Assembly (NCBI GenBank): GCA_024636105.1
Contig: JAGXHO010000176.1
Coordinates: 1 to 7,645 of the forward strand
DNA from: Trueperaceae bacterium
GTDB lineage: Bacteria > Deinococcota > Deinococci > Deinococcales > Trueperaceae
DNA: 7,645 nucleotides
Reading direction: 5' to 3'
A model generated the notes under the pieces. It saw only the letters and a program-made list of their open reading frames with translations, was not told the origin of the DNA and did not search any database. Below, piece after piece: positions 1 through 6,601 of this stretch (its first letter is position 1; the number at the start of each line of letters is the position of its first letter). The position numbers and the translations under genes are program-made.

Positions 1-1014
1 GGTGGTGGCGGCCGTCGTGCAGGTCGGCGGGGTGCAGCAGCGCGAGGCTGGAGTGGTAGTGGGTGTGGTTGTACCAGGCGACGAAGTCGCGGCACCAGGC
101 GCGGGCGGCCGCGAGGCTCTCGAAGCGCTTGGGGTAGTCGGGGCGGTACTTGAGGGTCTTGTAGGTCGCTTCGACGTGGGGGTTGTCGTTGCTGACGCGC
201 GGCCGGTTGTGGCTGGTGCGCACGCCGAGGTCCTCGAGGAGTTCCTTGAGGCTGCCGGCGGTCATCGGGCCGCCGCGGTCGGCGTGCAGCGTGAGTTGGG
301 TGGGGTCGGCGTGCTCGCGGGCGATGGTGCGGCGGATGAGGTGCTCGGCGATGGTGGCGCGCTCGCTCGTGGCGATCGTCCAGCCGACGATCTTGCGGCT
401 GTAGAGGTCGAGGATGGTGTAGAGGAAGTAGAGGGTGCCGCGTTGGGGTCCGCGGAGCTTGGTGATGTCCCACGCCCACGCGCGGTTGGGCCGGTCGGCG
501 TGCACGACGGGGGTGGGGTGCGCAGCTGGGGTCTGGTGGCGGCCGCGGCGGCGTTCGCCGCTCAGGCCGTGCCGCTCGAGCAGGCGGTGCATGCTGCGGA
601 GGCTGCAGAGGTAGATGTCTTCGTCGAGGAGCGCGGCGTATACCTGGCGGGGGGCGAGGTCGGCGAAGCGGTCGCTGCAGAGCGCGTCGAGCACCGCGAG
701 CTGCTCGTCGGTGGAGAGCGCCGCCGGGTGCGCTCGGCGCAGGAGCGGTTGGGCCTTCGTGGCGGTCGCCGGCGTGGCGGGCGCCGCCTGCGCAGCGGGC
801 GTCCCGTCGGCCGCGCCAGCGATCGCTTCGGCGGCCGCTGCGGCTGAGGTGCGGGCGCGTCGGTGCCGGTGCGAGCGGTCGTTGACGCCGAGCGCGCGGC
901 AGGCGCGCGCGTGCCCGACGAGGGTCGCGAGGGTGGTGACGAGGTCGTCGAGGGCGCGCGTCAGGTCGGGTCGTCGCTCTTGCGGGAGAGCTGCTGCAAG
1001 AGCGCGAAGGCTTT
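1..1014 (-). CDS. IS3-family transposase OrfB (DDE integrase), 3' end outside window
   Basis: Catalytic half of the IS3 transposase, which cuts and joins the element ends. The minus-strand frame with codons such as 964-962 is open from about 1058 to the window edge. It shows a helix-turn-helix-like segment (ACRALGVND), a HTH_21-like region (LDALCSDRFADLAPRQVYAALLDE), then the rve core. The core contains WAWDITKL (first Asp at 467-469), a TLYFLYTILDLYSRKIVGW strand, LHADRGGPM (second Asp at 278-280) and RPRVSNDNPHVEATYKTLKY (Glu at 170-172). Thirty-five residues separate the second Asp from the Glu, i.e. DD35E. The C-terminal WYN..H.HS motif follows and the frame ends near ADLHDG at the edge, so few residues should be missing. 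There is no ATG, GTG or TTG in this frame between the preceding stop and the N-terminal domain, so it is probably made only as an OrfA-OrfB fusion by frameshifting. The start given is the presumed slip site. Confidence 0.92.
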
Positions 1015-1302
1015 TCCCTGGGCCTCCGCGAGCGCTTCGGCGGTCTTCAGGCGCTCAAGCAGCTGCTCGTTGCGGCGCCGCAGTTCGCGGAGTTCACGGG
1101 CGGCCGGGTCGCTCTTCGGGCCGCGCGGGCGCTCCTTGAGGCCCTCGCGAACGGCGGCGTCGCGGGCGGTGCGCCAGCGGCTGACGGTGCTCCAGTAGAG
1201 GTTCTCGCGGCGCAGGATGAGGCCGCGTTCGCCTTGCCGGTCGGCGGCGTCGAGCTCGTCGAGGATGCGCTGCTTGTACTCGCTGGAGAAGGTGCGGCCC
1301 AT
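961..1302 (-). CDS. IS3-family transposase OrfA (113 aa)
   Basis: DNA-binding half of the IS3 transposase. It recognises the terminal repeats and forms multimers with OrfAB. The N-terminus (MGRTFSSEYKQRILDEL, then REN-LYWSTVSRWR) has the HTH pattern of the family. The second half (RELRRRNEQLLERLKTAEAL) is the expected leucine-zipper coiled coil. The ATG at 1302 is chosen because it begins the conserved domain and gives the usual OrfA length. An upstream in-frame ATG at 1353 would add 17 residues reaching almost to the element tip. The ribosome binding site is weak (GGTGAAG, about 5 nt upstream of the ATG). The stop TGA at 963-961 lies within the orfB frame, and orfB is at -1 relative to this gene. 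Confidence 0.88.
   Translation of the reverse strand: MGRTFSSEYKQRILDELDAADRQGERGLILRRENLYWSTVSRWRTARDAAVREGLKERPRGPKSDPAARELRELRRRNEQLLERLKTAEALAEAQGKAFALLQQLSRKSDDPT
975..1015 (-). promoter_or_regulatory. Programmed -1 ribosomal frameshift signal (slippery A-AAA-G plus stem-loop)
   Basis: Read on the minus strand, the orfA codons GGA AAA GCC contain A_AAA_G at 1015-1011, where a lysyl-tRNA on AAA can slip back one base and stay paired. Six bases after that G begins a perfect 9-bp inverted repeat (CGCTCTTGC, 12-nt loop, GCAAGAGCG; 1004-996 pairing with 983-975). After the slip the -1 frame is open into orfB with no stop. Slippery tetramer, short spacer and stem-loop are the classic arrangement in IS3-family elements. 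The pairing and frames are read directly; the activity is inferred. Confidence 0.8.
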
Positions 1303-1344
1303 GCGGACTTCACCATGCGGGAGTCGAGGCTTGGCGTCAACAAG

Positions 1345-1368
1345 GTGGGGCAACGGGGGTTACGTCCA
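1345..1368 (-). repeat. Putative right terminal inverted repeat of the IS3-family element
   Basis: On the minus strand this stretch begins TGGACGTAACCCCCGTTG. A TG dinucleotide followed by a C-run about 8-10 bases in is the usual design of IS3-family ends. It lies about 65 bases upstream of the orfA ATG, which is a normal leader length. The partner repeat is outside the window, so the exact length is unknown. Confidence 0.55.
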
Positions 1369-2318
1369 TTCTGCCCTCGAACGGAAACTCGGGAGAAGAT
1401 CCCGGCAAACACCAGACTGGCACAGAGGGGAGGAACTCGAACGCATCAGCCGCGCGACCCTGGCGCGCCGCTTGGCGGAGCTGCCCCGCGCGAAACCGCG
1501 GCTGATCCGTGCGGGACCGCATCCGAGCCGAATCCTCAAGTCGCAGGTGCAAGTCGATCGCTACCGCTGGAACGAGGATCGCCCCGGAGCGCTGGAGGTG
1601 GACCTGGTCGAGCACAACGGCGGCTCAACCGGCGGCCACTACGCCTGCACGCTGTCGATCGTGGACGTCGTGACCGGCTGGAGTGCCCGCAGGGCGGTGA
1701 TGGGCAAGAGCCAGGCGGTGGTGTTCGAAGCGCTGGAGGGCCTGCTGGTGGCCTGGCCGAGCGTGGTGTGGGCCGTGCACAGCGACAACGGCAGCGAGTT
1801 CCTCGGACGGCCCTTGCTGCGCTACTGCGCGGAGCACGCCATCACCTACCACCGCAGCAGGCCGTACCGGAAGAACGACAACGCGCACGTCGAGCAGAAG
1901 AACCGGCAGCTCGTCCGGGAGGTGGTCGGGTACGACCGGATCGACACGCCCGCCGGCCTAGCCTGGCTCAACGCCATCTACGAGGTCCTGGACGTGTACG
2001 CCAACCTGGTGCTCCCGAGCCTCAAGCTCGTTCGCAAGACCCGCGTGGGTAGCAAGGTCAGCAAGCGTTACGACACGGCCAGGACCCCGCTCGATCGACT
2101 CCTCGACCTCGGCGCCGTCCACCCCCACCGCCTCGAGGACCTGACGCGCCGCCAGCAGACCCTCAATCCGCTCGAGTTGCGCCGCACCCTCGACCGGCTG
2201 CAACGACAAGATCCCATACCCCACGAACTTCCCCACGCCGCCGACTGACCCCTGCTCGGTTGGAATGAGTATTGAGTGACCTACCCCCCGCTCGGTTGGA
2301 AGGACTTATGAGTTGACA
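1369..2318 (+). mobile_element. Remnant of a second IS (integrase-core transposase, ISNCY/IS1202-like), 5' part missing
   Basis: This segment holds the transposase frame 1370-2248 and, directly after its stop, two near-identical subterminal repeats ending at about 2318 (…GAGTTGACA, i.e. TGTCAACTC on the other strand). Its left part is replaced by the IS3-family element at 1368/1369. The missing 5' part probably lies to the left of that element, outside the window. The family label is from recalled resemblance to integrase-catalytic-domain transposases often filed as ISNCY; it is less certain than the transposase call itself. Confidence 0.7.
1370..2248 (+). pseudogene. DDE (rve-core) transposase, N-terminally truncated
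   Basis: The last 292 codons of an integrase-core transposase. The catalytic residues are all present: Asp in LEVDLVEH (codon 1601-1603), Asp in VHSDNGSEF (1784-1786) and Glu in NDNAHVEQKN (1892-1894), with a DD35E spacing. It also carries RPYRKNDN, VGYDR and a C-terminal VGSKVSKRYDTARTP region, all typical of this transposase group. An HTH-like remnant (ERISRATLARRL) is near the break, but the rest of the N-terminal DNA-binding region is absent. The in-frame sequence before 1370 is the antisense of IS3 orfA, so any upstream ATG (e.g. 1217) would yield an artificial fusion. The best explanation is interruption by the IS3 element. Transposition activity is probably lost unless the 5' part is rejoined. 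Confidence 0.85.
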
Positions 2319-2319
2319 C
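2249..2319 (+). repeat. Two tandem subterminal repeats at the end of the second IS (36-bp period)
   Basis: The core GCTCGGTTGGAA occurs at 2254-2265 and again at 2290-2301. Each is preceded by a C-run (CCCCT / CCCCCC) and followed by a related tail (TGAGTATTGAGTGAC versus GGACTTATGAGTTGACAC). The copies start right after the transposase stop and the outer copy forms the element tip. They look like paired transposase binding sites at the 3' end of the IS. Confidence 0.75.
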
Positions 2320-2847
2320 GCCGAGGCGGCCGCCACCGCGCACGCCCGCGAAGGTCGACGCGTCGCCGATGCGCACCCGCTCGACCACGCTGAACGAACC
2401 GTCCGTCTCGAGGACGACGCCCTCGACGTCGGCCATCTGGCCGATGCCCTGCGCGCGCACCGCCGCCCGAACCTCGTCCCGTGCGACGCGGGCGGCTCGA
2501 AGCTGATCGTCGAGGAAGTCGCCACGGTGCACGATCAGGCGCGGCTCGCCCGTGACCGCGCGCCGCACCCACGGCGCCCGCGTGCTCGACCACGTGACGG
2601 CGAACTGCAGACCGATCAGCACCGCGAAGGCCGTCGCCCCCTCGGCCAACGCCACGTCCTGGCTCAAGATCAGCGTCGCCAGGCACGAACCGAGCGCGAC
2701 CGTCACGATCAAGTCGAAGGCGTTCATCTTGGAGAGGGTGCGGTTGCCCGCGATGCGCAAGAAGAACACCAAGGTCGCGTAGCCCGCTACGCCGATCACC
2801 AGCGTCCGGGCCAGGCCGCGCCAGGAGTCGAAGAAGATGGGTTCCAT
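2281..2847 (-). CDS. DUF421 (YetF/YcaP-like) membrane protein, C-terminus formed by an IS end
   Basis: A 188-aa inner-membrane protein of the DUF421 family, whose biochemical role is not well established. The ATG at 2847 has an AGGAGG ribosome binding site 5 nt upstream. Three hydrophobic segments are visible at about residues 12-31, 44-63 and 68-87. The family signature follows TM1 (RIAGNRTLSKMNAFDLIVTVALGS, about 31-54). The soluble domain starts with GEPRLIVHRGDF (100-111) and ends with VEGVVLETDGSFSVVE (141-156), the usual end of the conserved domain. The last 12 residues (177-188, VSTHKSFQPSGG) and the TAG are read from the tip of the neighbouring IS. The native tail was therefore replaced, although the conserved domain looks complete. 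The gene is followed by IS DNA, and no terminator was seen. Confidence 0.87.
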   Translation of the reverse strand: MEPIFFDSWRGLARTLVIGVAGYATLVFFLRIAGNRTLSKMNAFDLIVTVALGSCLATLILSQDVALAEGATAFAVLIGLQFAVTWSSTRAPWVRRAVTGEPRLIVHRGDFLDDQLRAARVARDEVRAAVRAQGIGQMADVEGVVLETDGSFSVVERVRIGDASTFAGVRGGGRLGVSTHKSFQPSGG

Positions 2848-3083
2848 GCTGCCTCCTGACGACGAGCGTACGGGACGTCCGAGCGCCATGGGCACCCTCC
2901 GCGCACGCCGGAGCCGCGCTCGGCAGCACCGCGCTCGTGCTACCGTGCCGCACCAATCTAGCGGCTCGTGGTCGTCGAGACTCAGCAATGTGCCTGCCCT
3001 GTCTTGCCAGGCCACAGGCGGCCCGAATGCCACTCCAGCGATCCGGCGGCCTCGCCGACCACGGCGGAACCCGAACGACGCCA
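2848..3083. other. Spacer upstream of the DUF421 gene, nothing coding recognised
   Basis: It contains the AGGAGG site of the DUF421 gene at its left edge (about 2853-2858) and presumably that gene's promoter on the minus strand. I found no convincing -35/-10 pair. No conserved protein or RNA was recognised. Confidence 0.5.
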
Positions 3084-3115
3084 TCAAAACGGTGGGGGGC
3101 ACTCGCCCCCCACCG
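3084..3115 (-). terminator. Rho-independent terminator of the ferritin-like gene pair
   Basis: A perfect 11-bp stem (3090-3100 pairing with 3105-3115, core GGTGGGGGGC / GCCCCCCACC) with a 4-nt loop. On the minus strand it is followed by TTTT (3089-3086). It begins 35 bases past the stop codon of the minus-strand gene ending at 3151. Confidence 0.85.
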
Positions 3116-3150
3116 CGTCAGCGACGTGCCTGCATTCCGTAAGAAGGGGC

Positions 3151-4095
3151 TCAGACGAGACTGGGAACGGCCACGTTGAACTGGCCGTTGAGGCCCTCGG
3201 GGAAGAACCCTCCGCGCCGCGCTCCCACGGCTGCGTCCAAGTAGACGATGTTGAGCACTTGCTGGGTGGAGCGGGAAAACGCTAGGGCGTTGGCGTCGGC
3301 GGGAACGATGTTGGCGATCGTGCCGAAAGGATTGTCGTCGACGATGCCCTGATCTTCGTCGCCGTTGCCGTCCAAGGTGTCTCGGACGTCGGAGATCGCC
3401 TTCACGAGGCCGGCGATGCCAGCGGTTGAGTCCTGGGCGTCAATGGCGTACAGGACGGTGCGAATCTCTCCCGCGTGATACGCCTCAGTCCCCAGGATTC
3501 CCGCAGCGGCCCTCAAGAACGCCTTGTTCTGGAGAAACTTCGCTGCACCTTTGTACGCGGTGACGCCTACATCTTCGAAGATGAACGCCCCGAGCAAAAA
3601 GAAGACTTCGTTGGCGAAGGGGTTGAAACCGCTGACGCCGATGGCGTTGCCCGCTGCCACGAAGCTGTCCCTGAGGTCGAGAACCGGGCGCGCTACGGCT
3701 CGTGCACCCAAGGCGGCGCGCAGGAAGTTGACATGAGCGAGCTCGTCGAGGGCGATCTCGACGGCGTACTCCATGATGCTCGGGTCGCTTTCATTAAACG
3801 GAACGACCGGGTTCTCCGGCAAGATGATCGCCGCGTCACCGCCCGGGAGCATGCCGAGCTTGTCGACGGCGGCGAGGTAGTACGCGGCCTCCAAGTACTC
3901 GAGGTTGAGGGCGAAGTTCAAGATGTCGGCGTCCAGGTTGGCGTTGAGCCCGCGCCGCTGCTGGAGTTCCAAGTCGGCGTCGGCGGGGCTCAGAGCGCTC
4001 GAGCAGGCGGCGAGGGTCGCGCCCATGCCGATGATGCCCGCGTTGCGGAGCAGGCGGCGGCGGTCCAACTTGGTGCTGAGCAGGTGCTTATTCAT
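3151..4095 (-). CDS. Tat-exported ferritin-like lipoprotein (PF13668-type, desiccation-related family)
   Basis: A 314-aa exported protein. The N-terminus has a twin-arginine signal (DRRRLLRNAG, residues 11-20), a hydrophobic stretch and a lipobox LAAC with Cys31. It is therefore probably folded in the cytoplasm, exported by Tat and anchored by lipid. The four-helix ferritin-like domain (about 55-215) keeps six possible iron ligands: Glu66 (LEYLEAAYY), Glu118 and His121 (DELAHV), Glu174 (FEDVGVTAY), Glu204 and His207 (EAYHAGE). A conserved C-terminal region follows (ANIVPADAN, QVLNIVYL, GGFFPEGL). The ATG at 4095 has GGAGG 7 nt upstream. The gene is second in a two-gene unit, 75 bp after its paralogue, and is followed by a terminator. 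Iron storage, oxidation or peroxide protection outside the cytoplasm is plausible from family and ligands. The relatives in desiccation-related proteins have no firmly assigned activity. Confidence 0.88.
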   Translation of the reverse strand: MNKHLLSTKLDRRRLLRNAGIIGMGATLAACSSALSPADADLELQQRRGLNANLDADILNFALNLEYLEAAYYLAAVDKLGMLPGGDAAIILPENPVVPFNESDPSIMEYAVEIALDELAHVNFLRAALGARAVARPVLDLRDSFVAAGNAIGVSGFNPFANEVFFLLGAFIFEDVGVTAYKGAAKFLQNKAFLRAAAGILGTEAYHAGEIRTVLYAIDAQDSTAGIAGLVKAISDVRDTLDGNGDEDQGIVDDNPFGTIANIVPADANALAFSRSTQQVLNIVYLDAAVGARRGGFFPEGLNGQFNVAVPSLV

Positions 4096-4170
4096 ATCGG
4101 GGCCTCCAGGTCGATCCCAGGAACTGCGCTGGCTGCGCGTGAAGAGGGTTCATGGCTGCCGGAACCATCC

Positions 4171-5148
4171 CTAGAGCGAGAGGAGAATGGCGAATTGGTC
4201 CTCGAGGCCCGCCGGAACGGTGATGCCCTCGGGGAAAAAGCCGCCTGGCACGGTGTTTGGGCTCAGGTACACGATGTTGGCAACCTGCCTCGGCGTACGG
4301 GCGTAGGTGATGCCATTAGCGTCGGTCGGGACGATGTTGGCTCCGCCGTGCGCCAGCGTGCTCACGTCCCCAAAGCTGGTGTTGCCTACGATGCCTTGGT
4401 CCAAGTCGGAGTTCCCGTCCAAGCTGTCGCGGGCGTCCGAGATGGCGCGGGCGATCGTCCAAGTGTCCAGGCCGCCATAAAGGTCCCGACGGCGGACATC
4501 GGCGGCGAAGAGGACGGTGCGAACCTCGCTCGCGTGATAACCCTCTACGGCCAACAGGCCCGCAGCGGCCTCGAGAATGTCCGGATCGGTCACAAAGGGC
4601 GCGGCGCCATTATAGGCCGTAACCCCGACATCCTCGAAGATGTAGGCCCCGAAGAGGAAGAAGGGCTCGTTGGCGAAGGGGTCGAACTCGCTGGCGAAGG
4701 GCAAGCCGGCCGCCGCCGCCGCCGCCTTGAAGGAACGGTCCAGGTCGATGACGGGCAACTCGGCCACGGGCGCGCCTGCCGCTGAGAGCGCACTGCGCAA
4801 GAAGCGCACGTGGGCCAACTCGTCCTCCGCGATCTCCTCAGCGTACTGCGCGACGAAATCATTGGTGAACGTCGTCGGCGAGAAGCCCGCGGGCAGGATC
4901 ACCTTGGAGGTGTCGCCAGGCAATTCGTCCAAGCGGCCTACCGCCGCCAAATAGAATGCCGCTTCGAGGTATTCCAAGTTGAGCGCAAACGTGAGGATGC
5001 CCGCGTCGACGTTCGGTGCCGTTTTGGAACTTTTCGCCTGGGCAAAGGCCGGAACCATGGCCAGCGCCGTGCCCGCCCCCATGACGCCAATCTGGCCCAA
5101 GAACCTGCGCCGATCCAACTTTGCCTTGAACAACGCTTCTACGTTCAT
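4171..5148 (-). CDS. Tat-exported ferritin-like protein, paralogue without lipobox
   Basis: A 325-aa exported protein similar in layout to its downstream neighbour. The signal peptide has RRRFLG (residues 13-18), a hydrophobic core and a probable signal peptidase I site after AFA (34-36), with no lipobox cysteine. The product should thus be released rather than lipid-anchored. The ferritin-like helices carry Glu59 (LEYLEAAFY), Glu110 and His113 (DELAHV), Glu172 (FEDVGVTAY), Glu202 and His205 (EGYHASE). The C-terminal motifs ANIVPTDAN, QVANIVYL and GGFFPEGI match the paralogue. The ATG at 5148 is chosen because GGGGAGG ends 8 nt upstream. The ATG at 5154 would leave only 2 nt, and the long form from 5241 lacks a spaced ribosome binding site. 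It is first in the operon. Role as for the paralogue; enzyme activity is not shown by sequence. Confidence 0.88.
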   Translation of the reverse strand: MNVEALFKAKLDRRRFLGQIGVMGAGTALAMVPAFAQAKSSKTAPNVDAGILTFALNLEYLEAAFYLAAVGRLDELPGDTSKVILPAGFSPTTFTNDFVAQYAEEIAEDELAHVRFLRSALSAAGAPVAELPVIDLDRSFKAAAAAAGLPFASEFDPFANEPFFLFGAYIFEDVGVTAYNGAAPFVTDPDILEAAAGLLAVEGYHASEVRTVLFAADVRRRDLYGGLDTWTIARAISDARDSLDGNSDLDQGIVGNTSFGDVSTLAHGGANIVPTDANGITYARTPRQVANIVYLSPNTVPGGFFPEGITVPAGLEDQFAILLSL

Positions 5149-5163
5149 GCTCATAACCTCCCC

Positions 5164-5182
5164 GTTCTGGACACTCCAGAAC
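5164..5182 (-). promoter_or_regulatory. Perfect 8-3-8 palindrome next to the ribosome binding site of the ferritin-like operon
   Basis: GTTCTGGA-CAC-TCCAGAAC is a perfect inverted repeat that ends directly against the GGGGAGG ribosome binding site (5163-5157). It could be a repressor operator in the leader, or a hairpin in the mRNA 5' end that stabilises the message or hides the binding site. It does not match the Deinococcus radiation/desiccation response motif as I recall it. The regulator is unknown. Confidence 0.5.
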
Positions 5183-5776
5183 GCGACCTGCGGTGATATG
5201 GGGCTTGGCCCACTGCGTGGCGCCGACCATCGGAACTTCATCTCCTTGTCAATGGCATGCGAAGGCAGGTCTACAAAACTAAGAAGACGTGCTCAACTTA
5301 GTCGCAGCGTGCCTGGCGTTGCTGTTCACCTCGAAAAAACACCAACGCCTTGTCTGGTGCGAACGTGGTCAATCGCTTGGCTGTTCAAGGCCAAGGTACT
5401 CGGGATTCCAGGGCAGATCTGGTCAAGCGTCACCACATACGCGCCAATCGGCGATTAGGCTCGGAGTTGCGGGCACTGGTTAGCAGGCACTGGTTAGCAG
5501 GCACTTGGGCTCCGCTCTGAGAAGGGTTCAACCTGAGACCGACCTGTGGGTCGATCACCCCGTTGTTCGAGGGCGCGCCAACCTTCCGACGCAACGTGCA
5601 CACCGCGACTACCGTCAGGAGCGTCGTGCGGATCCCGGACAAGACCAGAGGCGGCTTCAATCGCGAGAGTGTCGCCAAGAAGCGTATTTAAGTGTCGTTG
5701 CAAATTGTGACGCGCAACTTCTGCACGCCCATCGAATGTTTGTCCTCACACGTACGTCATAGGGAGCGACCACACC
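5183..5776. other. Divergent intergenic region between the ferritin-like operon and the hydrolase gene
   Basis: About 594 bp with no recognised gene. For the minus-strand operon there is an isolated TTGACA at 5253-5248 without a good -10 partner. Farther up there is a TTGAGC with a TAGACC at 17-bp spacing (about 5295-5267). Neither is strong. The ribosome binding site AGGGAG of the hydrolase is at 5761-5766, 10 nt before its ATG. A 14-bp tandem repeat lies at 5472-5506. A plus-strand frame open from 5521 to 5692 has no ATG start and no recognised homology. Confidence 0.5.
5472..5506. repeat. 14-bp tandem repeat, 2.5 copies
   Basis: GGCACTGGTTAGCA is present at 5472-5485, again without change at 5486-5499, and the next seven bases (GGCACTT) begin a third copy. 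It lies in the middle of the divergent intergenic region. It may be simple slippage or a set of binding sites. Confidence 0.8.
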
Positions 5777-6601
5777 ATGAGCACGATCACCGCCAAAGAC
5801 GGAACCAAGCTCTACTACAAGGACTGGGGCTCGGGACAGCCCCTCGTCTTCTGCCACGGCTGGCCGCTCACGTCGGATAGCTGGGAATCCCAAATGTTCT
5901 TCCTTGCGTCCAAGGGCTACCGCTGCATCGCCCACGACCGCCGCGGCTACGGCCGTTCCGGCCAGCCCTGGCATGGCAACGACATGGACACGTTCGCCGA
6001 CGATTTGGCGACGCTCATCGACCAGCTCGACCTGCAGAAGGTCACGCTGATCGGCTTCTCGATGGGTGGCGGTGAGGTCGCCCGGTACATCGGCCGTCAT
6101 GGCACCAAACGAATTGCCAAGGCCGTTCTGGTCTCATCCGTTCCTCCGTTGATGCTCAAGACGGAGGGCAACCCAGGTGGACTGGATAAAAAAGTCTTCG
6201 ACGGCTTTCGCGAAAGCTTACTCGCGAATCGCGCGCAGTTCTTCATCGACGTTCCGAGTGGCCCGTTCTTCGGCTTCAACCGCCCCAACGCCAAGGTCTC
6301 CCAAGGCTCGATCGACTCGTGGTTCATGCAGGGCATGATGGCGGGCCACAAGAATTCCTTTGATGGCATCGAGGCCTTCTCGGAGACGGACTTCACGGAG
6401 GATCTGAAGAAGTTCGACGTTCCCACGCTCGTCATCCACGGCGACGACGACCAAGTGGTGCCGATCGATTCGGCGGGTCGCGCCGCTGCGAAGCTCGTCG
6501 AGGGCGCCGAGTTGATCGTCTATCCCGGCGCGCCCCACGGCATCACCGACACGCACAAAGATCGGCTCAACCAGGACCTGCTGGCTTTTCTCGAGTCGTA
6601 G
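5777..6601 (+). CDS. Alpha/beta hydrolase, non-heme chloroperoxidase / aryl esterase type
   Basis: A 274-aa cytoplasmic alpha/beta hydrolase, the usual length for cofactor-free haloperoxidases and the Pseudomonas fluorescens-type aryl esterase. Members hydrolyse esters and can make peracids from carboxylic acids and peroxide, which gives the halogenation activity. The oxyanion region is [11 protein letters not shown] (26-36), followed by [13 protein letters not shown] (53-65). The nucleophile Ser95 sits in GFSMGGG, the acid Asp223 in HGDDDQVVP and His254 in GAPHG, so the catalytic triad is complete. Ser95 and Asp223 are nearly at the positions known for the esterase. The ATG at 5777 has AGGGAG 10 nt upstream and no signal peptide. 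It appears monocistronic, divergent from the ferritin-like operon and convergent with the next gene. The physiological substrate cannot be told from sequence. Confidence 0.93.
   Translation: MSTITAKDGTKLYYKDWGSGQPLVFCHGWPLTSDSWESQMFFLASKGYRCIAHDRRGYGRSGQPWHGNDMDTFADDLATLIDQLDLQKVTLIGFSMGGGEVARYIGRHGTKRIAKAVLVSSVPPLMLKTEGNPGGLDKKVFDGFRESLLANRAQFFIDVPSGPFFGFNRPNAKVSQGSIDSWFMQGMMAGHKNSFDGIEAFSETDFTEDLKKFDVPTLVIHGDDDQVVPIDSAGRAAAKLVEGAELIVYPGAPHGITDTHKDRLNQDLLAFLES

Larger units (their letters stand above)
1..1368 (-). mobile_element. IS3-family insertion sequence, left end outside the window
   Basis: Two overlapping minus-strand frames, orfA (HTH plus leucine-zipper type) and orfB (DDE integrase core), in the order and with the -1 overlap typical of IS3-family elements. 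The right boundary is placed at 1368 because the minus strand there begins TGGACGTAACCCCC. This fits the TG-then-C-run ends of IS3, IS407 and IS150-type elements, and just beyond it a different transposase frame begins. The left inverted repeat and any target duplication lie beyond base 1, so the end call cannot be confirmed by pairing the two ends. The element appears intact as far as it is visible. Confidence 0.88.

Noticed and set aside
2..847. 281-codon plus-strand open frame at the left edge
   Set aside because: It is the antisense of the IS3 orfB, whose DDE motifs are unmistakable; its valine/glycine/alanine-rich composition is typical of a shadow frame.
1217..1369. ATG-initiated N-terminal extension of the plus-strand transposase
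   Set aside because: This part is the exact antisense of IS3 orfA and its leader, so it is not part of the original transposase.
3475..4785. 436-codon plus-strand open frame across both ferritin-like genes
   Set aside because: It is the antisense of two clearly recognised genes, spans their intergenic gap and shows no domain; it arises from high-GC codon bias.
5164..5182. Palindrome as a LexA-type or radiation/desiccation response box
   Set aside because: The half-sites (GTTCTGGA) do not match those consensus motifs as I recall them, so only an unnamed operator or hairpin is claimed.
5149..5241. Longer start for the first ferritin-like gene at 5241
   Set aside because: Its AAGGAG touches the ATG with no spacer, the extension would precede the Tat signal, and it would run through the palindrome; 5148 has a proper ribosome binding site.
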